Shown here: positions 31,578 through 41,199 of the stretch, piece by piece
Position numbering within the stretch: the first letter of the stretch is position 1
Layout: every line of letters starts with the position of its first letter
Source of the DNA: Tipula vernalis
Lineage: Eukaryota > Arthropoda > Insecta > Diptera > Tipulidae
Direction of reading: 5' to 3'
NCBI GenBank assembly: GCA_958295665.1
Contig: OY282558.1
Span: 333,967,106 to 334,031,105, forward strand
DNA length: 64,000 nucleotides
Notes under the pieces: generated by a model
What the model saw: the letters and a program-made list of their open reading frames with translations, nothing else
Told to the model about the DNA's origin: nothing
Databases searched by the model: none
Position numbers and translations under genes: made by a program

Positions 31578-34394
31578 TCAATCACGCCACTCCAAAAATT
31601 TTGACCTAAATAATTTTGCCGATCCTAATCTCTTAATTTCCAATGGAATTGAATTCCAAAGGGAAACTCCCCTAACACAAAATGACGCGTTTAACGACCT
31701 ACAACAATTTTTAGCCGGAATTAGGCGGAAGTTAGAGGAATGAAACCTACTAAACATTAATTTCCTATATAGATAACAAGGCTCCTTAGCTTTAAGAAGT
31801 TTAAAAATAAAAAGACAAACGCGAAATTCGTAAAAAATAGATAAACTACATTCTAAAACAAGGCTAGAGTAGGCAGAAATATGATCGAACTTCCTAATAC
31901 CAAAAATAAACCTGGTACAAGCATTGAAACATCTTTGGAGAACATTCATATTTTCCTGAAGCATACCGAATAAAACTATGTCACCGTAAATAAAATGAGG
32001 AAGAAGATAAGACAAAAACAATTTTTTCCTAAACTGACTATCAGAAAATCCAACCACTTTATACAAACAACTAAGCATGCCAAAGACCCTCTTACTAATA
32101 GTAACTAAATGGTCACCCCAAGTAAGAGTTTTATTAATAACTAAGCCTAAATCCCTAACAGTATTTGAATATACAATTAGCGAACCTTGCAGAAAAATAC
32201 CAGGAAAGGACGAGGTATCTAACGGTTTTTTATAAATTATAATCGACTGAGATTTATTCGCGTTTAAAACAAGCCTGTTAGAGACCGACCAGCGAACGAT
32301 ATTACTTAAATCTTCATTTATCAGACAAATATTCCTAACAATAGAATCCTGATCTAAACGACTATTTCTATAAATTTGAACGTCATCAGCGAAAATATGA
32401 AATGAACAATGTTGAATGGAGGATTCTATGTCATTTATGTACATAGAAAATAATAGAGGACCCAGCACTGAACCCTGAGGCACGCCGGAAATTACAGGAA
32501 GGAAATCAGACAAGGAATTGTCGAAAAAAACTGCCTGAGAACGATTAGAAAGATAGTTAAAAATCAATTTGGCAGCAGAAAGCGAAAATCTAAACTGAGA
32601 TAAGAGTTTATTGAAAAGAATTCTGTGATTAATAGAATCAAAGGCCTTAGAAAAATCTAACAAAGTTAAAGAAGTTAATTCCCTATTATTCATATTACGC
32701 CTAATATCATCACATACATTTAATAACGCAGTAGAAGTACTATGAAATTTTCTAAACCCAGATTGGAAGCAACTAATTAAACTATTGCTATGTAAATGCG
32801 ATTGAATTTGATTTTTAACAACTATCTCGAAAGCCTTAGAGAGAGAACTTAAAATGCTAATTGGCCGAAAATGGGATAGCTCTAAAGGATTACTGATCTT
32901 TGGAATCGGGATTATTTTACTTAGCTTCCACTGATCTGGATAGGAAGAGGACGTGAGAATAAAATTGAAGATATGTAACAAGTATTTTGAGACGAAAGGG
33001 AAAACTACCTTAACGAATTTTAAATTGACGTTATCCAGACCAGAAGATTCCGATTTAACCTTCCAAATAGCAGATTGTAAATCCTCGAGAGAAATATTTG
33101 AAAACGAAAACGAATTAGAGGACGCGTTAGAGAACAAATCGACGGAACTACTGCCCGAGTTCAGACTAGAGCAAAAATAACTATTAATTTCATTGGGTTT
33201 GAAATCCCCACTTGAACTAATCTTGCATTTACCTAGGCCTAAATTACGAACATTACGCCAGAAAACCTTGGGAGGAAGAGAGGAGTCTAACTTGTCCTTG
33301 AAAAAATTACGTTTAGCAATTCGAATTAACCCTACAACTCTGTTACGAGCCTGCTTGTAATCTAAATGAGACTGACTATTAGGACACCTTTTCCATACAC
33401 GATATTTACTAACTCTAATATTTATGGCATTCGAAATTACCTGAGACAACCAAGGCGGAGATTTTGCTTTGCAAGTAACCTTTTTAAGCGGAACGCAACT
33501 ATTAAACACCAAACTAATATACGAGTTGAAAAATTCTATTTGGCTAGTTGCCGAACTAAGGCAAAAAATATCCTCCCAAGGAACTGAGTTACAAACTAAG
33601 TAAAGGCGGGAATTGTCTATATTAGAAAAATCTCTAAAGCTAAAACTCTTAGGTTTAGGTGGAGAGTAAGAGTTTACAGAAAAAACTAAAAGATCATGAT
33701 GGGATCCCATACCGAGAGACAACTGATTGAAAAAACAAATAGAGTTATTAGTAAAAGATATGATATGATCAATAAGGGAATAAGATGCCCCGCTAGCGGT
33801 TGGACAAGAAAACGTTGGTGCCACAGTGTTGTGTACGGATAAATTAAGACTATTTAAAAGATTCAAATAATCCCGAGGGAAGCCGGTCTTTTGGAGTATA
33901 TCGAAATTAAAGTCACCTGATATATACATTTCATCGAATCTACAAGAGAAATAACTAAATAAACTTTCTAAGTCTACAAGTGATTTTTTAAATTTGGCAT
34001 ACGATCTCTTACTAGTTTTTGGTGGGTTATAGAGGGTACCGACTAAGATTTTACGACCATTAATAAAAATATTGACAAATAAAAACTCTAAATCCGATAC
34101 TAACAATTCTGAAATGGAAGAAGGTATAGTAACTAATCTAGCCTTAATGTGATCTCCTACAAACATACATAAACCACCATAATTAAGGGGAGGTACCGCT
34201 CTATCTTTCCTAAATATATTATAACCTTTGATGGCCAAAGCTAAATTAGGGATATTCGGATTTAAAAATGTCTCAGAGAAACAAAGAATGTCCACGGAAG
34301 CACCATTAAAAATGTGACGAATCTCGTCAATATTTGGGACTAAACTTTGCACGTTAAAACTAGCTACATTTAACATAGACCTATCGACTAACAT
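31578..34394 (-). CDS. LINE ORF2: apurinic-type endonuclease and reverse transcriptase
   Basis: This 938-codon frame has no stop or frameshift. Residues 1-235 are the APE-like endonuclease: N-V-Q at 14-16, SET at 40-42 (catalytic Glu), ISGDFNFD at 158-165, SLIDH at 206-210 and GSHHD at 230-234. Reverse transcriptase spans roughly 430-720: FRPISILSSLSKAFE at 509-523, SGFRKFHSTSTAL at 545-557, LLDFSKAFDSINH at 578-590, GVPQGSVLGPLLF at 637-649, and HIFADD at 666-671 (FADD in place of the usual YADD). LNANKSQSI and VRDLGLVI follow. The C-terminal ~180 residues have no RNase H signature. Domain order and length suit the jockey/CR1 superfamily. The start is the first Met; a second Met lies six codons on. 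All catalytic residues look present, so the protein could be active. Confidence 0.93.
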   Translation of the reverse strand: MLVDRSMLNVASFNVQSLVPNIDEIRHIFNGASVDILCFSETFLNPNIPNLALAIKGYNIFRKDRAVPPLNYGGLCMFVGDHIKARLVTIPSSISELLVSDLEFLFVNIFINGRKILVGTLYNPPKTSKRSYAKFKKSLVDLESLFSYFSCRFDEMYISGDFNFDILQKTGFPRDYLNLLNSLNLSVHNTVAPTFSCPTASGASYSLIDHIISFTNNSICFFNQLSLGMGSHHDLLVFSVNSYSPPKPKSFSFRDFSNIDNSRLYLVCNSVPWEDIFCLSSATSQIEFFNSYISLVFNSCVPLKKVTCKAKSPPWLSQVISNAINIRVSKYRVWKRCPNSQSHLDYKQARNRVVGLIRIAKRNFFKDKLDSSLPPKVFWRNVRNLGLGKCKISSSGDFKPNEINSYFCSSLNSGSSSVDLFSNASSNSFSFSNISLEDLQSAIWKVKSESSGLDNVNLKFVKVVFPFVSKYLLHIFNFILTSSSYPDQWKLSKIIPIPKISNPLELSHFRPISILSSLSKAFEIVVKNQIQSHLHSNSLISCFQSGFRKFHSTSTALLNVCDDIRRNMNNRELTSLTLLDFSKAFDSINHRILFNKLLSQFRFSLSAAKLIFNYLSNRSQAVFFDNSLSDFLPVISGVPQGSVLGPLLFSMYINDIESSIQHCSFHIFADDVQIYRNSRLDQDSIVRNICLINEDLSNIVRWSVSNRLVLNANKSQSIIIYKKPLDTSSFPGIFLQGSLIVYSNTVRDLGLVINKTLTWGDHLVTISKRVFGMLSCLYKVVGFSDSQFRKKLFLSYLLPHFIYGDIVLFGMLQENMNVLQRCFNACTRFIFGIRKFDHISAYSSLVLECSLSIFYEFRVCLFIFKLLKAKEPCYLYRKLMFSRFHSSNFRLIPAKNCCRSLNASFCVRGVSLWNSIPLEIKRLGSAKLFRSKFLEWRD

Positions 34395-35059
34395 AGATTT
34401 TAAAACTACATTGGAACGAATTACTCACAAAATCAAAACATTGACAAAGTTTTTAGTGTTAGCACAATTTTGGATTTAGTTTTTTTTTATTATTTCAAAA
34501 TAACTACAAATGACTTAATTCTAACCATACAGTTCGATTTTGTTTTTATGATCATTGCTAAACAATTTTGCTTTTGGTTTTATTATGTTTAGGTTTTTTT
34601 ATTTTTTATTTTCATTTTTCAAAACAAGCAACTTTTAGTAACTAAGATTGCAATTTACACGATATACATTTTATTCTTGCTTTTTGAATACTGTTTGTAC
34701 TTATACATAATTTTTTTTTTTTCTTGTTTGATACAAGTAAAGTTTGATACACAAAAAATAATATTAATTTCAATCATTAAATCACTTGATTTACTGTGTT
34801 ACAATCACCAACTGAATATCTAAACTTTACTAAATGCACTCAATATACTTTTTATTTTTGATACAGCCGTTTTTTATTTACACGATCTAACTTCTGTCTT
34901 CTCGAGCGTACTGCGACTTAATGCCAAAAAAACGAAACATTTCACCTTTCACCAAATTGTGTAAATAATTCTAATTTTTAATGTTTTATGTTAACTATAT
35001 GTATATTTTGCATTCTATACCTACCCGCCAGTCAATAAAGTGATTAAAAAAAAAAAAAT

Positions 35060-35370
35060 AACAGTCAAAGTTTGAATTTTTGGTATACGCTATCTTCAGA
35101 CAGATGTGCAATTTACACATTCTAGTCGATTATCTTGAACAGCTCGCCTCAAACGTATTAATTGCCGACGGTAGACTTGGCCATTAATAGTTTCAGAAGG
35201 ATTCAGTAGCTCTTAATATGCAATGCCTTTCATATCCCACCAAATAAAGAGCATAACCTTATCTACAAGTAAACGATAATTTTCAGCAACGGTTTTCTTT
35301 ATAGTAAAAAACTACAACAAAACTTCCCACAAATGACGATTATTTGACATAAAACTCTCCATTTTAAATC
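35060..35370 (-). pseudogene. mariner transposase N-terminus fused to middle by deletion
   Basis: Minus-strand frames give MESFMSNNRHLWEVLL and FFTIKKTVAENYRLLVD, the mariner N-terminal start. They pass directly into KVMLFIWWDMKGIAY and NPSETINGQVYRRQLIRLRR, which normally lie some 150-200 residues later. Most of the DNA-binding domain and the first catalytic Asp are therefore missing. The rest follows across the LINE at 31265. Confidence 0.85.
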
Positions 35371-35515
35371 GAATCATCAAATAAATATCTTATGCTACGT
35401 TTTGAAGGTTATGAAGAGACTTTTCAAAAACATGTATTACCAGATTCACACAATCTATAAAAGAACAATTACGCCATCTATTAGAACAACGGAACTTACT
35501 TTGACATATACCCAA

Positions 35516-37450
35516 TAATTTAATGTAGGGGAAAGTCGCCTAAGTCGTACCGGTGCTGAAATAGTACCTCAATGATTTCAAAAGTATTTTTCCCGCCATA
35601 TAAATCACACAGTATATAGTTACACTGCACGATAGTACTGATGGAATTTAGAATGGTTCTGGTATACAAATTCATTTATAATCGTTTGAGTGTAATTTTC
35701 ATCTGGTGTGTGGAAGCTCCTAAGGTAAGAAAACACTACTTAGTTAAATACATTTGGGTTTTTTTAGTATAAGTTATTTATACATATATTAGTGATTTGT
35801 TTGCCTCTAGCAGTTTTGTTAAAGATTATCTCAAAATAATTTTTAAGACATATAAAAAAAATATAAAAAAAAACATTTCAAATAAGAGATGTCCAAAAAT
35901 ATAGTTTCCTGTTTAAAAAACTAATTTGACCTTGAAATAACCTTTAAAATAGCCAGAACATAAAAATAAATAATATTAGCTGCATTTCTTGTCGCATAGT
36001 AATCCGGATCAGATCAAAATTTATATGTGGAACATCAGCAATTGATTTTGGATCACAAATGGTGATTTAAAAATTAGTTTAGCTATTAAAATGTAGATGA
36101 ACAATATTTTGTGTTAAACAATAAAATTAAATACCGAGCTCATTCTGCCTTCCTCACACGAGCATTGTATCATCATACCCTTTTCTCATTGGTAGAGGAA
36201 AGAAGCAACAAAGAATATTATGAATACAATACGCGTATGAGGAGGCCGATTCAAAACAAAACGAAACAAAAAAAATCCGAATTGGATTATGTGGAACATG
36301 ATGCACCGCCCTTGATGTCCATAATATTTTAAAGAAGTTTTTAAACAAACCGACCGAGTAAAGAAAGGTTGATCTAAGTCATCCGTAAGTTTCCGTTCAA
36401 ACAACTACTACATCAGAGCCATGCAAAAAAATGTTTGTACATGCATTTGCAAAACGAGTATTTAAATTGTTCCCCCGTAAATAACACCTAGGCCTTTTAA
36501 ACGAATAGTGCACCTACTAGGCGTTTTATTAAAATAAATCGGCCAGATTACTCAGGATCCGTTATGTAGTCTATATAATTTTCAGTTTTCAGTATACAAT
36601 TTATAATTCCATTTGTTTTTGTGAAATTTTCCTTTATTTTTATTATAATGCTTTACAACAAAAAAATGGTTTTTGCCCTCCCAACATAAATTAATGCATT
36701 TTCTTGCGTAAAGAAAACGTTCTGTTAAAAACTTGCTTATACTACAGATTTTGCATTCGTTACTTTTTTGCGTAACAATAATTTAAAAAACATGATACTT
36801 TTAACACAAAAGAAATGAAACAAAAAATGTACACCCAGTCGCGCCATAAAAATGTTCGATTTGAAATTTAAAGAAACTTATTTGAAAAGATATTATTTCC
36901 TTCATAATAAAGCCCCAATTCCACTGTGAAAAATTGACTGAGCTGACTTGAAGTTGGAAGAAGACTAAAAATAATAATCCATCAGAGTGACAAAGTATAT
37001 TGTTATCTTTTTTATTATAGCAAATTTTATGAATACATTTTGACAGCAAACAAAAACATAACCACGAATTATTAAAAAAAATTAAGAATTAGTGTTAATT
37101 CGATTATTTTCACGTATCAAAATAATCTAAAAATTTAATTATTATTAATACTCATATCAGAATTATTTTATTCAAATTATTTCCGTCATAAAATACAAAA
37201 TTAAAAAAAAAATCTTTCCCATAAAAATACCAAACAATAAAAATTATCAGCGTGTGCGAGAAATATTTTTCATCGGTACACAATATTTATGTACATGTAT
37301 TAGTTGGACTGCCATAAAAAGTTCTCGATTTGATACTTTTTTTTAATTTCGACCTCAGTGCGCTAACACAGATACACATTTTTTGTAAGCAAAAACTTGA
37401 CTGACTCCGTTGTGTGTCTCGTTCACACAACCACCGATTTTATATTTTTT
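35516..37450. other. AT-rich stretch, nothing identified
   Basis: Short frames around 36111-36404 overlap on both strands and carry no domain. No terminal repeats were seen. Confidence 0.45.
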
Positions 37451-37510
37451 TCTCAAGTTATTTTTACTAACAAACTTTGATCTCAAGTTATTTTTACTGA
37501 CAAACTTTGA
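37451..37510. repeat. 30-bp tandem duplication
   Basis: TCTCAAGTTATTTTTACTAA plus CAAACTTTGA is repeated immediately with one change (TAA to TGA). Confidence 0.95.
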
Positions 37511-37563
37511 TTCACTTCATTTTTGTGAAATTGAGGCATAAGTCACTTGGTCACAAACTTTTT

Positions 37564-37565
<2 letters not shown>

Positions 37566-37598
<33 letters not shown>
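37566..37598. repeat. 33-base poly(A) run
   Basis: Pure A run followed by GAAGAAATGAG. No retroposon body was recognised upstream. Confidence 0.9.
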
Positions 37599-37600
<2 letters not shown>

Positions 37601-37895
37601 AGAAATGAGTTAAAAAAACAAAAACAACAAATGGCAACTAGATGTAATAGAATAAATGAAAGAGACAAAGTGAAAAAAAATCAATTCGAAGAAATACTTC
37701 TATCTTAAACCCAGTTGTACTTTGCGTGAGCAATCGAGAAATTTTGTTTGAGATGGCACGTTAAAACTTGAAACAGAAGTATAAAGCAAAAAAAAAAAGA
37801 AATCTTCGGCTTTCTTTAATTTGTTTTTCATGTAGTAAATTACAATGTTCGCATTTTTTCCGTGCTATTTTTACGAAATAAGGTATAAAATGATG

Positions 37896-37929
37896 ATCAC
37901 GGTGAGGTATAAGAGAGCATCACCGTGAT
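37896..37929. repeat. short perfect hairpin
   Basis: ATCACGGTGA (37896-37905) and TCACCGTGAT (37920-37929) are perfect complements around a 14-base loop. It lies shortly before the mariner remnants at 38.2 kb; its role is unknown. Confidence 0.8.
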
Positions 37930-38215
37930 TGAACATTGATCGCTCTTGGAGCGCTCAGTCGTACAACAGGGAAAATACGAAAATAAACAAACTCGTCGGC
38001 TCCGACTCCGCAGCCATAATTTTGACATAATTTTTTGTATCATACATTTTATGTATTTTTTTTTATATCTTTTGCATCTATTTATCTTAGTTTACAGAAC
38101 TTACCCACAAATCAAAGTGTGGGGTTGTTATTTATAATTGGAGGTCTGTATTTCTGAGTACGAGAATGATAAATTAAAATAACAGATTTACTCCAGGGCT
38201 TGCCATTGTTTGTTG

Positions 38216-38530
38216 AATAACTCAGTAACTAAAACAAAATTCTTCAAAATTTCAATTGGCATCATTACATTTTGCTTAGGTATGAAAAATTATGTCCGGT
38301 GGATTGTCGCCTCTATCATTAAAGCAAGCTTTGAATCGTTTGTGAGCATTTTTTATGAAGTGGCGCGATGTTTCGGACGAAATGTTGGCAATTTCTTATC
38401 GAATTTTGACGTTGAGATCGATAGGAAACTGGCGCTTGTTGTACATCTTGCTTTTCAGATAACCCGACAAACAAAGTCTGGTAGTGTCAAATCGAGCGAT
38501 CCGGGTAGCCATAGGATGTCGCCGAGTGAC
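38216..38530 (-). pseudogene. mariner-like transposase C-terminus
   Basis: On the minus strand, FDTTRLCLSGYLKSKMYNKR then QFPIDLNVKI matches the TPxDFFLWGYLKSKVYxxKP block. Further on, ISSETSRHFIKNAHKRFKAC and PPDIIFHT match the group's ending. It is the same broad group as the 9909-10140 fragment. Only the C-terminal third is recognisable. Confidence 0.8.
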
Positions 38531-38555
38531 CGGAATTATGGGAAAAAACTCCTGA

Positions 38556-38890
38556 ATTTTACACGAGCATAACGCGCCATCATACCGAGCTAGGATTGTG
38601 AACGAATATAAGGCCAACAACTCAATAAATACCATCGATCAACCACCATATTTGCCTGATTTAGCATCAGGTGACTTTTTCCTGTTTCGCAGACTCAAAT
38701 TGCTACTCTTTGGAACCCGTTTTGACTCCATTGAAGGTATAAGGCGAACGTGAAAGGTAGGCGAACTGAAGACCCTCCAGGAAAATGCTTATAAAATACG
38801 TTTCGATGATTGGAAAAACGCTGGCATGTGTATATCCTCGAATGGGGAATACATTTAAGGCAACAAAATAAATTTTTATGATTGAACTTA
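38556..38890 (+). pseudogene. mariner transposase C-terminus of a second group
   Basis: LHEHNAPSYRARIVNEYKA (38558) corresponds to the HHDNAPSHTA block, with the catalytic Asp replaced. INTIDQPPYLPDLASGDFFL followed by FRRLKLLLFGTRFDSIEGI is the catalytic PPYSPDLAPCDFFLF block. After a stop, LKTLQENAYKIRFDDWKNAG, CISSNGEYI completes the usual ending. It lies tail-out from the minus-strand remnant, about 25 bases away. Confidence 0.88.
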
Positions 38891-38999
38891 AACTTTGTGT
38901 TTTATTTAACAATTCCCGGTACTGTTTTGGCAGAATGTATAAATAATTTTCGATGTTGATTGTTTAATAAAATGTTAAAAGTACATTTCATCTCCTAAC

Positions 39000-40900
39000 C
39001 AAGTTAATTACCTATTGATCGTTAAACGAAAACGAAGGTTCTCATAAAGATAAACCTTTACTTGTAGATTTTATGTCTTTTGATTTACAGATTATTCATA
39101 AAATAAGATCATAACTATAAGTTAAGAATAAATATTTGGGTAAACAATTTTAACAATTGAAAAAAAATACTTTGCTAGAAAGTTGTTTCCATTTGTATGT
39201 AGGCAGAATTTTTCCCTTGAAAATCAACAACAAAAATGAATAATTACTCTAGCCCTCAATTCGTGTTATCCGAAAATTATAAATCAATATTGATTATGTC
39301 TTCTCTTCTAACTTCCAACCCCTTGTAATCCTTGACTTAATTTGTCCACAAGCAACTTCAAGTTTAGACGCTAAACAATGACATTGTCAAAAAACACTAA
39401 ATTGAAATATTGACCGCAAATTATTTTCATACTTCAATTAATTAAATTTTAAAAACGCGCTTTCGAATTTAATTATAAATTTATTTATTAGTTAAATAGT
39501 TTATACATACATATATGGATGGTATAAAAAATCAAATATTTATATGCATTATGCGTTTAAAATGATAAAACAAATTTTTTTTAATAATTTTTAAACACAA
39601 AAGTATAGATAGATATACATATTACAAATAAAATAGTTTTGCGTCAATATAATATTTGAAACAAATATCAATCCATAATAATTGTAGTTTTAACAACTTT
39701 TACGTTGCAGACCACCTGACATTCAGCACTCGATCAAATATATATAAAAAAAATATTAATATGATTAATTATATTTAAACATATTTTAATAGTTTCTTAT
39801 TATGTAGGAAAACCTAACAAAACAACTTTTACATCGTCGCATCAATTAAATGCCGTTGCTCAATATTGTTTGTTTCACCTTCATTTTACACAAATTATTT
39901 TACCGACTGTAGAAATTTTCTAAACTAAATCTATTTGTATGCGTACACCTTAATGATAAATATTTATTTTACGCGTTGTTTGGATTTTGAATGTTAAAAC
40001 ATAAATAATTCGCCTAAATGTTTTATATTGTCAGCATAACTAATAAAATGCTTTATAGTTTAGTACTAGTTTTGCTCAATAAATAAAAAGTATGTATGTG
40101 ATGATAAAATCGCCTGAGAGTAGTATATTTTTTTTTTTTATGTATTTTCGAAATTAATTAAATTAACAAAACCACCATGAATGAAATAGTAAATAATAGT
40201 GTATTTTTTATTTATGGTGTATTGAATTAATCATTCTTCTTAATATATTCACACTGCTGTAAAAAAATGTCGTAATATCACGTATCTTTTGATCTGTTTA
40301 TGGAAAATCCACGCATCAAAAGTTTGTGGGTCGTGCAATCGCTATATTTATAATATTGTATTTTTTAACAATTAGACTTAAAGTCGTCGTCTGTGCACAC
40401 AACACCTGCTATAAAAAAAACTAAACAGTGAGATATGAAATTTGATTTCGTAAGTTAATGTAATGCATTTTTAATTGATTACGTCAATTTAATTAGTTGA
40501 CATTTGAACATATATTGTACAAATATGTTTTATAAAGCAATCTTATTCGGTATAATCTAATCTAATGTGATAGCCCTAATTTTAACTTTACAAATCTAAT
40601 TAAAGAATAAGTATAATTTATAATTTTTTCAGTTCAATGGATTTTACTTAGAATTTAATAAAACAAATACAAGATACAACCGCAAATTACATTTTGACGT
40701 CATTCACACGTCATTCTCAAAATTTGTCTCGGTATTGAATATTATTCCTTTCTTATGTTTCCGAAATGTATAGTAAAATGAAAAATTCAACGCGATTTAG
40801 GTGATGTGTATACCTACATACATATATATGTATGTTAGTAGTCTTATTAGTTCCTTTGCTGCAATAATATCCACGATCATGCTAAATTATTAAAAAGGTT
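39000..40900. other. AT-rich stretch, nothing identified
   Basis: No frame, transposon motif or inverted repeat could be supported. Confidence 0.5.
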
Positions 40901-41017
40901 GAATCGTGTTAATTTATAGAAAGTAAGCCCGAATCGTGTTAGTTTATAGGAAGTAAGCTCTTACCAATAATAAACCCTTAATTAAATTTATCAATAATAA
41001 ATCCTTAATTAAACTTA
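40901..41017. repeat. two adjacent tandem duplications
   Basis: GAATCGTGTTARTTTATAGR plus AAGTAAGCYC is repeated twice (30 bp each, 40901-40960). CAATAATAAAYCCTTAATTA plus AAYTTA is repeated twice (27-bp unit, 40964-41017). Confidence 0.92.
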
Positions 41018-41102
41018 CTTTTATAAATTAAGTAAATCGAAACATGTCTACTTCTCGTAATTTAACGAATCCAGGGACCTAAGTATGTAATTCGATGGCT
41101 TT

Positions 41103-41196
41103 CATTTTGTATTAGAAGATATAAGAAGAAAAGCATAAAATACTTATATACTATTATTATCCTTTTTCTTCCTGTAATTTCTAATACAAAACTAGC
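41103..41196. repeat. imperfect palindrome
   Basis: TTTTGTATTAGAAGATATAA..GAAGAAAAG on the left pairs with the complement TTTTGTATTAGAAATTACAG..GAAGAAAAA on the right around an AT-rich centre. It could be a tiny MITE; no coding content. Confidence 0.65.
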
Positions 41197-41199
41197 CGT

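Larger units (their letters stand above)
31271..35062 (-). mobile_element. non-LTR retrotransposon (jockey/CR1-like), nearly intact
   Basis: A complete endonuclease/RT gene lies on the minus strand, with a ~310-bp 3' region ending in a TAAA-repeat tail (TTTA repeats at 31281-31308). AGTCAA-TTTGA (31258-31268) and AGTCAAAGTTTGA (35063-35075) are a probable target duplication with a 2-base gap, inside the mariner. About 670 bases precede the ORF; no ORF1 is visible. A plus-strand AATAAA (35034-35039) followed by 13 A (35046-35058) lies at the 5' boundary, opposite to expectation. The element is far less decayed than its host mariner. Confidence 0.88.
30857..35515 (-). mobile_element. mariner element split by a LINE insertion
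   Basis: TTGGGTATATATAAAAGTAA at 30857 and, in reverse complement from 35515, TTGGGTATATGTCAAAGTAA are the terminal repeats, both continuing GTTCYGTT. TA follows the right end; the left TA is degraded. Mariner transposase sequence lies on both sides of the LINE (30947-31265 and 35060-35370), all on the minus strand. Without the LINE it is about 0.87 kb. Confidence 0.85.
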
